64,000 nucleotides of DNA from NCBI GenBank assembly GCA_902810075.1, contig LR778135.1:248001-312000 (forward strand), given 5' to 3'. Source of the DNA: Ruminococcaceae bacterium BL-6. GTDB lineage: Bacteria > Bacillota > Clostridia > Oscillospirales > Acutalibacteraceae. The position numbers were made by a program, and so were the translations under genes. Every line of letters begins with the position of its first letter. Within the stretch, counting starts at the first letter, position 1. The notes below the pieces were generated by a model. It did not search any database. It was given only the letters and a program-made list of their open reading frames with translations, and was not told where the DNA came from. Shown piece by piece: positions 17,627 to 26,288 of this stretch.

Positions 17627-19594
17627 TTACCCCTCCTTCGCTGCCATCTGGGGTTCTGCCTGCGCGGGGATAGCCGCCTTATCCGGCTCCTGCGTCTCGC
17701 GCAGCTTGAACTGAGAGACAAGCGACCTGAGCATCTGGGCCTGGCTGGAAAGCTCTTCGCTCGCCACGGCGCTTTGCTGCGCGGTGGCGGTGTTTGTCTG
17801 GACGACGCTGGAAATCTGGTCTGCCGAAGCGGTCAGTTCGCCCACGGCCTTTTCCTGGTCCTTTGTCACGTCGGCGATTTCGCCGTGCTCCCTCTGCGTT
17901 TCCTTGATGCTCTTGACCACCTTTTGCAGGGATTCCAAAGTGCTGTTCGCCATTTTGGAGCCGTCCGCGACCGCCTTCAGGGAATCCGCGATGAGCGTGG
18001 AGGTGTCCTTCGCGGATGTCGCGCTCTTGGAAGCGAGGTTGCGCACCTCGTCGGCAACGACGGCGAAGCCCCTGCCGGCAGAACCGGCGCGCGAGGCCTC
18101 GACAGCCGCGTTCAGCGCCAGGATGTTGGTCTGGAAAGCGATATCTTCGATCGTCTTGACGATCTTGCTGATCTGCCCGGACGTTTCCTCGATCTTGTTC
18201 ATGGCGTTGACCATCTTGTGCATCAGGTCGTTGCAGTTCGTAACCTGTTCCACGGTCATCGTGGTCCATTCGCCCGCCTGTACGGCGTTCAGCGCGTTTT
18301 CCTTCACCTTGTCGGAAATCTGGTTGATGCCGGCGGCCAGCTCTTCGATGGCGCTCGCCTGCTCGGTGGCGCCCTGCGATAGGGCCTGAGCCCCGTTCGA
18401 GACCTGATCCGCTTCCGTCGCCACCTGGCTCGACGCCTGGTTGATCTGGACCAGCGTCCGGTTCATCGAGGAGATGATCTTCTCCAGGGATTCGATGATC
18501 GGCGCAAAATCGCCCTCATAGGTGCGGCCCTTCGTATCGATGTTGAAGTTCCAGTGGGACAGCTCGTTCAGCAGATAGATCTGATCGCCTACGAATTTGT
18601 TCATTTCACCGACGATCGCCTTTGTGGAATCCGCCAGAACGGCGATTTCATCGTTTGTGTTGATTTCCGGCACGGGGGTTTTGAGATCCCCTTTCGCCAA
18701 GCCCTCCAGCCGCTCGCAGCAGAGATGGATCGGCTTTGCGATCGCGTTGCCCAGGCGCAGGGAGAGGAAGAAACCGATCACGATGAAGATCAGCGCGATC
18801 AGGGCGATCACGATCAGGGCGGTCCTTCCGGCCTGATTGAATTCGCTCTGCGGGACGGCGATCCCGACGCTCCAGCCGTTGGTGTCCGGCACGGGGGCAT
18901 AGCTTAGGATGATGGGCGTCTTGCCGGACTGGAACGATTCGGAACCCGTTTCCCCGCCCGTCATTTTCTTTTTGAGCGCATCCGTGACGGAGATATCGTT
19001 TCCGCCCAGATTCGTGCCGTTTTTGTCGATCAGATAGGCGGAGCCGGAATCGCCCACATTAATGGAGGAAGCGATCTTGTTCAGAAGGGCTTTCGGCATG
19101 GTGAAGCAGACCGCGCCCTTCACTGTTGAGCCAGAGACACCTCCCGCCCACAGGGGAGCGGCGATCACAACCGACGAATTCTCACCGGCCAGGCCGGAGA
19201 TGTAGGTTTTTCCCTGCAGCGCCGTCTTGAAATATTCCTGGTCCGCGTAGCTGGTGCCGGTGAAAAGGCTTGCCCCGTTTGTCCCCAGCACGTCCCCGCT
19301 TTCAAATCCGTATGCGGAGACCTGCCGGTCGAGAATGGACTTTTTCTGTGCGACCGCAACCGCGTCATCCGCCAGGACAGAATTGTAGCCTGCGTCGACC
19401 GCGGCGTTGGTATAGCCCTTCACTTCCTGATGAATCCGGTCCGCTGTCATGCCCGCCGTTTCCATCATTGATTTTCGCAGAGTGGCGTTGGAAACTTTGA
19501 CGGTTAAAATGGAGTTTGCAATTCCAAACGTTATACTGAGAAAAACAATGATTGCCAGAACAATAAGCGTGATCCTTGATCGAATACTTTTCAC
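17627..19594 (-). CDS. Methyl-accepting chemotaxis protein with extracellular dCache-type sensor
   Basis: The product is 655 residues. TM1 is at about 8-30 and an extracellular Cache-like sensor at about 35-270 ([44 protein letters not shown]). TM2 is at about 275-300, then HAMP, a second linker domain and a C-terminal signalling coiled coil with the hairpin tip [19 protein letters not shown]. It signals ligand binding to CheA/CheW. The start is GTG at 19594 with an AAGGAAG site. Upstream lies a MITE-like element and a sequence motif also found before mgtA. No sigma-D promoter was found for this gene. Confidence 0.92.
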   Translation of the reverse strand: MKSIRSRITLIVLAIIVFLSITFGIANSILTVKVSNATLRKSMMETAGMTADRIHQEVKGYTNAAVDAGYNSVLADDAVAVAQKKSILDRQVSAYGFESGDVLGTNGASLFTGTSYADQEYFKTALQGKTYISGLAGENSSVVIAAPLWAGGVSGSTVKGAVCFTMPKALLNKIASSINVGDSGSAYLIDKNGTNLGGNDISVTDALKKKMTGGETGSESFQSGKTPIILSYAPVPDTNGWSVGIAVPQSEFNQAGRTALIVIALIALIFIVIGFFLSLRLGNAIAKPIHLCCERLEGLAKGDLKTPVPEINTNDEIAVLADSTKAIVGEMNKFVGDQIYLLNELSHWNFNIDTKGRTYEGDFAPIIESLEKIISSMNRTLVQINQASSQVATEADQVSNGAQALSQGATEQASAIEELAAGINQISDKVKENALNAVQAGEWTTMTVEQVTNCNDLMHKMVNAMNKIEETSGQISKIVKTIEDIAFQTNILALNAAVEASRAGSAGRGFAVVADEVRNLASKSATSAKDTSTLIADSLKAVADGSKMANSTLESLQKVVKSIKETQREHGEIADVTKDQEKAVGELTASADQISSVVQTNTATAQQSAVASEELSSQAQMLRSLVSQFKLRETQEPDKAAIPAQAEPQMAAKEG

Positions 19595-19648
19595 TTTACT
19601 CAGCTTCCTTTATGATCGAGTCGTTTTGGGGGATCTTCCTCCGCCCGG

Positions 19649-19935
19649 GCCTTGTTTGAAAAATCAAGGAACCAGTCTGTTTCGGCCGAAATTGCGCCGC
19701 CCGGCGCCAAAAATGCTCGGAACACGAAAAGAATTTTCCTTCTTTGGCACAATTTCATACGATTCTCATATTAAAACGCAAATCAACCCGTATTTTAATA
19801 CCTGCCGCAGAGAGGCAGGTAGCGGCGTATGCCGCTGGAGAGCCGTTCCATACAGATCTCGCAAAAACATATTATGCTTTTGCACGGAGATCAGTATGAT
19901 CGAAAATCCGTCGTTTTTTATTTTTCAAACAAGGC
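19649..19935. repeat. MITE-like element with 16-bp perfect terminal inverted repeats
   Basis: GCCTTGTTTGAAAAAT at 19649-19664 is repeated in inverted orientation at 19920-19935, bounding 287 bp with no plausible gene. Inside are stacked hairpins: CCTGCC/GGCAGG, AGCGGC/GCCGCT and GATCTC-GCAAAA/TTTTGC-GGAGATC (19800-19905). Single copies of the terminal motif occur near mgtA (49880) and the CNNM-type gene (63686). The remaining 19936-20296 is AT-rich and shows no gene. Confidence 0.5.
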
Positions 19936-20296
19936 TTGGTATTTTGTTTCACAGAAGAATCAAAAAATTTTTGGATAAGGTATAGATAACCTTTTCCCTC
20001 ACAACTAATTTTCGTCACTAAAAACAGATACTTTAGAGCAATTTAACACTTTTTTTACATGTTTTAATAAATATGTAAAAAATTGGAAGAAAGAATGAAA
20101 ACAAGATCGCTTTTTCCATATTTTTCTAAATTTCCCGGATGACGCTTCAAAGGAAAAATAGAAATCGGTGCTTTCATCATAAAAAAATCAGCCGTGCCGC
20201 GCGCTTTTTGCAGCGGAGCCTGGGATCCTCGAAACGGCTTGACGAACCCTTTGTTTTGCTATATAATCACTTAACGAGATGTTTGCGCAAAAAAGG

Positions 20297-20372
20297 CGAG
20301 GTGTAGCGCAGATGGTAGCGCGCCTGCTTTGGGAGCAGGATGCCGCAGGTTCAAGTCCTGTCACCTCGACCA
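20297..20372 (+). tRNA. tRNA-Pro (anticodon TGG)
   Basis: A full cloverleaf: acceptor CGAGGTG/CACCTCG, D-arm GCGC/GCGC, anticodon stem CCTGC/GCAGG around TTTGGGA (anticodon TGG, proline), T-arm CAGG-TTCAAGT-CCTG, discriminator A and an encoded CCA end. It is followed directly by a terminator. Confidence 0.95.
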
Positions 20373-20402
20373 TGGGCAAGTCCTATAGGACTTGCCCATT
20401 TC
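20372..20402 (+). terminator. Intrinsic terminator of tRNA-Pro
   Basis: ATGGGCAAGTCC pairs perfectly with GGACTTGCCCAT around TATA and is followed by TTTCTT. It overlaps the last base of the tRNA. Confidence 0.88.
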
Positions 20403-20587
20403 TTATGCAAATGTTTTTTGTTTTTCACGACTTTGAAAGGGCTTTTAAGCGATCACGTCCAAAGTTATGTGGTTTTCGATTATTTTTAAAGGCTCAATGT
20501 CAATAGTTGCCTTCCAGAGGGAAACTTTCACTTGTTTTTGCGGGTTAAGTGAAAGGATGTTTTTTCTATTTTAAAGGAGGCAACAAG

Positions 20588-21487
20588 ATGACAGAAGAAA
20601 ATTATAAGTATCGCACGAGTCCTCTTTTTCTTCGCAATCAGTTCAAAGGAAAGGGGAAACTGCAAATTCCGGTTATCCCTAAATTTCAAATTCAACCGAA
20701 CGATTTCAACGATTTGCTTCTCATTGGATTTGATAAAATCAGTATAAATGATACAAAATATTTCAACCGGATGGTTCATTTCTTCCTGTATGATTATAAA
20801 TTTGAGCGTGTCTGGAAAAATTCCGATACCGATCTGGAAAAGCTAAAACACTATCGTGCGGTGCTCTCTCCTGATTTCAGTATGTATGTCGAAATGGCGC
20901 CTGTTGTGCAGCTTTATAACACGTTCCGGAACCGCTGGTGCGGCGCCTATTTTGCCTCCAAGGGAATCCGTGTCGTTCCGACCGTCAGCTGGGGAAACGA
21001 AAATACGTTTGAATTTTGCTTCGACGGAATCGAAAAAGGCTCGGCGGTAGCGGTGTCCACCTATATGGTGTCGGAGCATGACAACCGCCAAGACCAAAAA
21101 GAGTTTTTTCTCAAGGGTTATAACGAAATGCTTCGCCGGATTGAACCGGAAAAGATTATCTGCTACAATGCGCCGCTCCCAGAGATGCAGGGCGATATCG
21201 TGTTTGTCGACTATGAACTAAGTTCGTGGAAGTACATGAACGATGATCCGTATGCACCCTCAAAATACGTGAAATACATCTGCGGAGAAGAACCCGTTCC
21301 GATAGGAAGCAACCTCATCATTAAAAGCGGATATATTGTAAGTGAGAATGATGGGGATTATAATAGCATTATACAAACCGGAATGGGCAGCGCCTATGGT
21401 GGACAGTGGAAACCCAGCCCTAATAAACCAATGGATCAAAGATTTCTTGGCCAACCCGGTGAGATAAAGGTAACGTATAATAAATAA
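20588..21487 (+). CDS. DUF4417-family protein, C-terminus truncated by a frameshift
   Basis: A 299-residue protein starting MTEENYKYRTSP behind a perfect AAAGGAGG site. The middle (FSMYVEMAPVVQLYNTFRNR, RVVPTVSWGN, GSAVAVSTYM) matches the DUF4417 family, typical of mobile elements and of unknown function. The C-terminal tail (KPMDQRFLGQPGEIKVTYNK) normally runs into a longer extension; here a TAA stops it. Translation in another frame continues GEKFETKIGDEGRAIKERH. The break is at TATAATAAATAAAGGGG, which would be in frame if a 4-bp ATAA repeat were removed. Composition is more AT-rich than neighbouring core genes. Confidence 0.7.
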   Translation: MTEENYKYRTSPLFLRNQFKGKGKLQIPVIPKFQIQPNDFNDLLLIGFDKISINDTKYFNRMVHFFLYDYKFERVWKNSDTDLEKLKHYRAVLSPDFSMYVEMAPVVQLYNTFRNRWCGAYFASKGIRVVPTVSWGNENTFEFCFDGIEKGSAVAVSTYMVSEHDNRQDQKEFFLKGYNEMLRRIEPEKIICYNAPLPEMQGDIVFVDYELSSWKYMNDDPYAPSKYVKYICGEEPVPIGSNLIIKSGYIVSENDGDYNSIIQTGMGSAYGGQWKPSPNKPMDQRFLGQPGEIKVTYNK

Positions 21488-21695
21488 AGGGGAAAAATTC
21501 GAAACAAAAATTGGAGATGAAGGCAGAGCAATCAAAGAAAGGCATAATACAGATCATAATAGACCAGACAAACATAGTAATCCACATGACCATAATATTG
21601 ACTGGTCAAATGGATATCCAGATCCCGGATCCCCGATTAACTATCCCGGTGGAGCGCCGGAATTTAAATCCCTTTTGTGCAAGGAGTTATTCGCT
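21488..21695 (+). pseudogene. Frameshifted C-terminal extension of the DUF4417 protein
   Basis: An open frame without its own start encodes ETKIGDEGRAIKERHNTDHN, then DKHSNPHDHNIDWSNGYPD and INYPGGAPEFKS. His/Asp/Pro-rich tails of this type end many phage- and island-encoded proteins. It is in frame with the next gene and would be joined to the DUF4417 protein by deleting four bases at about 21479-21486. Confidence 0.6.
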
Positions 21696-21977
21696 ATGTG
21701 TGAAAAATCATATGACATCCAGCAGCAAAATTTAAATTTTCAGACAATCAGCGAGTTTAAATGGTGTATGAAAGCTCACGGTGAACTTGAATTCGTCTGG
21801 AACAATAAATCTTACAGTATTACACATCCTAACGGAAAGATTAGCCTTTGCCAAGGTAATCATTATGCTGAAGCCTTTGACGTAGAAACTCCCGATGAAA
21901 TTTTGAACTGTTTAATTGACGGAATAAAACTTCGCGACATTATTACAAAGGTAAAGGTAATAGATAGAACGGTTTAG
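21696..21977 (+). CDS. Small hypothetical protein downstream of the DUF4417 gene
   Basis: A 93-residue protein starting MCEKSYDIQQQNLNF with AAGGAG 9 bp upstream. It is mixed alpha/beta (ISEFKWCMKAHGELEFVWNN, then AEAFDVETPDEILNCLIDGI) with no membrane segment. The size, the coupling to a larger partner and the immunity-like look suggest an accessory or immunity role, but I do not recognise the family. The upstream tail fragment reads into it in frame, so a longer fused start is possible. Confidence 0.55.
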   Translation: MCEKSYDIQQQNLNFQTISEFKWCMKAHGELEFVWNNKSYSITHPNGKISLCQGNHYAEAFDVETPDEILNCLIDGIKLRDIITKVKVIDRTV

Positions 21978-22490
21978 GGTATCTTTTTAAGTAGCATTAG
22001 CAGCAACATTAATTGGGATAATCCAGACGCCCCCCTTGAATTGACAGGACAATATAACCCGGATACTCTTTTGGTGTAAATACTGCTTGCCGATTGCCTG
22101 AAAACCATTGATATTACTGGATTTCTCCAAGTCCTATAATTCCACCCCGACCAACAAGCGAGCCGCATGAATGCTGGAGAATCCGGTATCCATGCGGCTT
22201 TTCTTTGTTCGCAATCTGTTTCAAGTCCTCGATTGGGAGTCGATTTTTTCCAGCCGTTCTTTGTCTAAGCTGAATCGTTCTGCGTGCTTTTCTGACGCTC
22301 TTTGGTCACGGAAGTATATCGCAAAGAAAAGGGGTTACAGAATGAATTCTGTAGCCCCTTGCAATTATGATGAAATGTGATATAATAAAATATATTTGAA
22401 CAAATTAGAAATTAAATTAATCCAATATAACTATATCACAATATTTTGCCGTTGTCAAGAGCTTTTCAAAAAATTTTGGAGATGTTTTCA
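21978..22490 (+). other. Gene-poor AT-rich stretch with two terminator-like hairpins
   Basis: No convincing gene. GCCGCATG/CATGCGGC followed by TTTTCTTT (22162-22206) is a terminator for the block above. AAGGGGTTACAGAAT/ATTCTGTAGCCCCTT (22329-22360) is a second strong stem. Short open frames here (22171-22380 plus, 21974-22168 minus) lack support; one frame encodes a fragment INWDNPDAPLELTGQYNPD that may be a gene remnant. Confidence 0.5.
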
Positions 22491-22985
22491 ATGCCGTTTT
22501 TTAAACAATTTAATGAAGTAAATGTCTTACTGCAAAAAAACCGAGTTCAGAAACTGCTTGATTTAAACAGCGGACTGAAGGACTATGACCTTATCCTTAC
22601 CCCCAAGAATGTCGAAGAAATTCTTGTATCCAGAGACCGGGCCTTAAAAAATCAAGGCAGAGTGGAACTGGATACAAAAGTCACACGGGAAATTATAAAA
22701 AGACTGTCGGAATCTTCTTATATTACTCAGAATAATTTTTTAAGCTGCATTAACGATGTCTATGAAACTTTTCACTTTATCAAGAACGAGACTTCCGATT
22801 TCATCAGCGACGAGGATATCCTTGTTGCCGTGATGGTTTATTTTGAGAAAGTCTGCCACGGGTCAGTGGAATTATTGATGGGGAAAGGCGTGGAAAAAAT
22901 CGTCGAGAATTTTAAAAATCAAAAAGGATTGACTGAGATTGAAAAATCGGAAGAGGAGGAAGAATATTGGAATTTCGACAAATAG
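22491..22985 (+). CDS. DUF6323-like hypothetical protein
   Basis: A 164-residue soluble helical protein starting MPFFKQFNEVNVLLQKN, with GGAG 9 bp upstream; the frame is open further 5' but without a better start. Motifs such as LTPKNVEEILVSRDRALKNQGRVE and ITQNNFLSCINDVYETFHFIKNE recall the DUF6323 family, seen beside DUF6179 in Clostridia. Its 3' end overlaps the next gene by 19 bp, indicating coupling. Function unknown; the family assignment is from memory and moderate. Confidence 0.6.
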   Translation: MPFFKQFNEVNVLLQKNRVQKLLDLNSGLKDYDLILTPKNVEEILVSRDRALKNQGRVELDTKVTREIIKRLSESSYITQNNFLSCINDVYETFHFIKNETSDFISDEDILVAVMVYFEKVCHGSVELLMGKGVEKIVENFKNQKGLTEIEKSEEEEEYWNFDK

Positions 22986-24391
22986 ATGAAATGGCATTAA
23001 TCAAAGAGGAAGACTCAAGTGACCGCCGGAAGTTTTTGTCCCTTTTGAATGCAAATTATCAGTCGGGATTGCTTCAAGAGCAGGAATTTCTGGAATATCA
23101 GACCGAGGTCGCATCCATACTTACTGACCTGATCCGTCTCTATACATCCGGCGACAGCAGTTCTGTAAAAGAGGAAACGGCAGCACAGATTCTTAGTTCC
23201 ATTTATTACGCGCTGGATGCTTATACGGCCCGTATGGATGGTTCCAGCGAATTGCTTCATGTACTGAGGGAGAATGGCGTTCACCAAATTTATAACGAAG
23301 GGGTCAAAATGATTCGCACCTGTCTTGATGAAACAAAAAAGAAGTTCAAGAGGATTGCTGAAAACAAACTAAACATACCTCTGATGCCGTATAATGATAT
23401 GCTCGACAGTGCCATCCCGGAGTATCTCAGCGCATATGATGTTGAGTTTAATGCCCAGGATACAAGCTGCAGCATGGATTACCCCCTTATTTTCGATAAC
23501 ATGTCAATCAGGGGGATTTTTTATATCCGGCAGTATCTTGAGATACTTCAGATCGAAACAGAGTTTTGCAGGCTTCTGAATCAAAGTGAAGTTTTGAGAA
23601 CGCTTTATCGCTATGGGGTAAAATTTGATATGGATATTATCAATGTGCCGGTCAACTTATTTGAGATCCTTTTTGACCAATTGGTATTCACCGTGCTTTC
23701 AGGCAATGAAAAAATGGATCTCGCGATTACTCCGCTCCAGTGCCAACAGATGGCGGATAATCTGTCCCGCATGGACCGCCCGAAAATCGAGGAGCGCATC
23801 CATGCCTCGGTCAACAAAATCGTCACGGCGTTTCGGATAGAAAGCCCGGGCCTTCTGACATATCTGCATCGATACCGGCAGCAATTTGCAGGGCGTGTCG
23901 TCAGCGCGAACGGACATGGGAATATCATGAATATCGTACTCGTGGAAGGTGAAAATGTCCATGCGAATAAAAATATATTCACGGATGGAGATCGGATGAA
24001 CAATTTGAGATTTTCCCGTATTACCGAACTTGTGGCGGAATGTGACCGCACGGAAGAAAAAATCAAGCTGATATCAGACAACGTTCACTCTGCTAAAGAT
24101 TTTATCGATCTTCTGGAGGCGGATTGTTTATATGGGGACGAGTTCAGAGCGCTATATGATTCTCTCGGCGATACAGAGCTGGCTGTCTTGGGAAGAGTGA
24201 TTTTCAGTGATGAGTTGCATCAGAGCCGGCTGCATTTTACGCCTTCCCTTTTCGACCGGTATGAAAGGAGTTCGGAAACAGACTGGAAAAAGTACTTTGT
24301 GAATTTCCTGCTTTCTATAAAGGAAATGAGACGAAGTCACATCGAACAGTCGATTAATAATTTGGTCATCCAAGATGATATTTTATACTAA
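22967..24391 (+). CDS. DUF6179-like hypothetical protein
   Basis: A 474-residue, largely alpha-helical soluble protein starting at a TTG (22967) with GAGGAGGAAG just upstream; ATG at 22988 is an alternative. It has no transmembrane segments, obvious nucleotide-binding loop or metal cluster. It resembles the DUF6179 family in length and in pairing with the smaller DUF6323-like protein. The two probably act as a complex. It lies in an AT-richer block after tRNA-Pro, consistent with acquired DNA. Confidence 0.6.
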   Translation: MEFRQIDEMALIKEEDSSDRRKFLSLLNANYQSGLLQEQEFLEYQTEVASILTDLIRLYTSGDSSSVKEETAAQILSSIYYALDAYTARMDGSSELLHVLRENGVHQIYNEGVKMIRTCLDETKKKFKRIAENKLNIPLMPYNDMLDSAIPEYLSAYDVEFNAQDTSCSMDYPLIFDNMSIRGIFYIRQYLEILQIETEFCRLLNQSEVLRTLYRYGVKFDMDIINVPVNLFEILFDQLVFTVLSGNEKMDLAITPLQCQQMADNLSRMDRPKIEERIHASVNKIVTAFRIESPGLLTYLHRYRQQFAGRVVSANGHGNIMNIVLVEGENVHANKNIFTDGDRMNNLRFSRITELVAECDRTEEKIKLISDNVHSAKDFIDLLEADCLYGDEFRALYDSLGDTELAVLGRVIFSDELHQSRLHFTPSLFDRYERSSETDWKKYFVNFLLSIKEMRRSHIEQSINNLVIQDDILY

Positions 24392-24498
24392 GAATCATTG
24401 TTTGGATGTCAGGGCTTCCTGTGATTGGACAATTTGGTTAAATTGGAAATAGATTTTCATTTAGTACGTTCAAAAGCCTTAAAATCTGCCGGCATCAC

Positions 24499-24534
24499 AA
24501 GACAGCCACGAGTTTTATTCTCGCGGCTGTCTTG
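24499..24534. terminator. Bidirectional terminator between the DUF6179-like gene and the ABC exporter
   Basis: AAGACAGCC-A-CGAG pairs with CTCG-C-GGCTGTCTT around a TTTTATT loop, placed between convergent genes. Confidence 0.7.
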
Positions 24535-24551
24535 CGTTTCCATATCAATTT

Positions 24552-26288
24552 TCAATCGGCTTTATATGCCTGTGAAAACTGGCTGTTGTAAAGATCGGCA
24601 TAATAGCCCTTTTTCTCCAGCAGCTCCTCATGATTGCCGCTTTCCACGATATGCCCCCGATCCATTACGATAATCAGGTCCGCGTTGCGGATGGTGGACA
24701 GCCGGTGCGCGATCACGAAGCTGGTCCGTCCCGCCGTAAGGCGGATAAAAGCCCGCTGGATCTTCATTTCGGTATAGGTGTCGATGTTGCTGGTGGCTTC
24801 GTCCAGGATCAGCATGGGCGGGTTCGCCAGCATCACGCGGGCGATGGTGAGAAGCTGCTTCTGGCCTTCGGAAATGCTTCCGCCGTCCGCCGTGATCCTG
24901 GTGTCGTAACCGTCTTCCAGCCTTCGGATGAACCCGTCGGCGCCCGCCTCCTTTGCGGCCGTGACGATTTCTTCCATCGCGGCGGACGGTTTCGCATAGG
25001 CGATATTGTCCCGTATGCTGCCGTCGAAAAGCCAGGTGTCCTGAAGAACCATGCCGAATTGGGCGCGCAGGTTGTCCCGGGTCAGCCTGCGGATGTCGAC
25101 GCCGTCGATCCGGATGCTGCCGCCGTTTACGTCGTAGAACCGCATCAGCAGGTTGACGAGCGTCGTTTTCCCCGCCCCCGTTTTTCCCACGATGGCGATG
25201 CTGCTGCCCGGCTTTATGTCGAGGGTGAAACGCCCGATCAGCTTCCGGTCCGGGCGGTAAGAAAATGAAACGTCGTCGAACTCCACCCTGCCCGTGCAGT
25301 TTTCGAGGCTCACGGCATCCTTCGGGTCGGGCGTTTCCGGCTCCAGATCGAGAATGTGAAACACGCGCTGCGCGGAGGCGACCGCGGCCTGCATCTGCGT
25401 CAGCACGTTGGTGATGTCGTTGAAGGGCTTTGAAAAAATAACGGCGTAAATCAGGAAGCTCGAAATATCGCCCGCCGTGAGCAGTCCGCGAATAGCGGCC
25501 ACGCTGCCGCAGACGCCGATCACCGCGTAGGCGACGTTGTTGACCACGCGCGTGGAAGGATTGGAGAGCGACGAAATAAACTGCGATTTCACGCCGGTTT
25601 CATACAGCTTCGCGTTGATCTTTTGGAATTCTTCCTTTGCCCTGGATTCATAGCAGAACGATTTTACGACCTTCTGTCCCTCAATCATCTCTTCCGAATA
25701 CCCGTTCAGCCGGCCCAGGTAGGCGGCCTGCTCGCGGAAAAGCTGCTGCGACCTCGTCGTGATGAACCTTGCGGTAAAATAGGACGCCGGCGCGGAAAGA
25801 ACGACGATCAGCGCCATAACGGGGTTGAGAAAGAGCATGAACGCGACGGCGCCCAGAATGGTGAAGATTCCCTGCAGCAGCGCCATAAACCCCTGCAGCA
25901 GCCCATCGGAAATGATGTCCACATCGTTGATGAAGCGGCTTGAAATATCTCCGTGCGCGTTCTGGTCGTAAAATCCGAGAGGGAGGACGGCGAGCTTGTC
26001 GAACAGGACGGTCCGCAGGTGATTGACCGTAAAATAGGAAATCCGGTTCGTGAGGTAATTGAGCAGCCAGAGGAACAGATTTCCGCACAGATAAACGCCC
26101 GCCAGAAGGAACAGCAGGCGGGCGCCGCCGGATATTCCTTTCGCAACCATGCCGTCGATGGCGCGCCCGATGATGAGCGGAGCGTAAAGCGTGCAGACGA
26201 CGCTGATCAGGGCGCTTAAGACGGAGAGCAGCATCAGCCTTTTGTATTTCCCCACATATTCCAGAAGCCTGAATATCGTTTTCTTCAT
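24552..26288 (-). CDS. ABC exporter half-transporter, consensus-site subunit
   Basis: This 578-residue protein has six membrane helices (about 15-310) fused to an ATPase domain. Walker A is VGKTGAGKTT (about 365), and Walker B with intact catalytic Glu is MLILDEATSN. Its signature is degenerate (SISEGQKQLL rather than LSGGQ). It overlaps the upstream subunit gene by 4 bp (ATGA). Together they form a heterodimeric type IV exporter like TM287/288, BmrCD or LmrCD: this subunit supplies the hydrolysing Walker B and the partner supplies the good signature. The substrate (drug, lipid or peptide) is not evident. Confidence 0.92.
   Translation of the reverse strand: MKKTIFRLLEYVGKYKRLMLLSVLSALISVVCTLYAPLIIGRAIDGMVAKGISGGARLLFLLAGVYLCGNLFLWLLNYLTNRISYFTVNHLRTVLFDKLAVLPLGFYDQNAHGDISSRFINDVDIISDGLLQGFMALLQGIFTILGAVAFMLFLNPVMALIVVLSAPASYFTARFITTRSQQLFREQAAYLGRLNGYSEEMIEGQKVVKSFCYESRAKEEFQKINAKLYETGVKSQFISSLSNPSTRVVNNVAYAVIGVCGSVAAIRGLLTAGDISSFLIYAVIFSKPFNDITNVLTQMQAAVASAQRVFHILDLEPETPDPKDAVSLENCTGRVEFDDVSFSYRPDRKLIGRFTLDIKPGSSIAIVGKTGAGKTTLVNLLMRFYDVNGGSIRIDGVDIRRLTRDNLRAQFGMVLQDTWLFDGSIRDNIAYAKPSAAMEEIVTAAKEAGADGFIRRLEDGYDTRITADGGSISEGQKQLLTIARVMLANPPMLILDEATSNIDTYTEMKIQRAFIRLTAGRTSFVIAHRLSTIRNADLIIVMDRGHIVESGNHEELLEKKGYYADLYNSQFSQAYKAD

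Noticed and set aside
20188..20379. 63-codon minus-strand frame across tRNA-Pro
   Set aside because: Antisense to a complete tRNA; a well-known type of false protein.
22171..22380. 69-codon plus-strand frame
   Set aside because: It starts inside a terminator hairpin and has no ribosome binding site or recognisable content.
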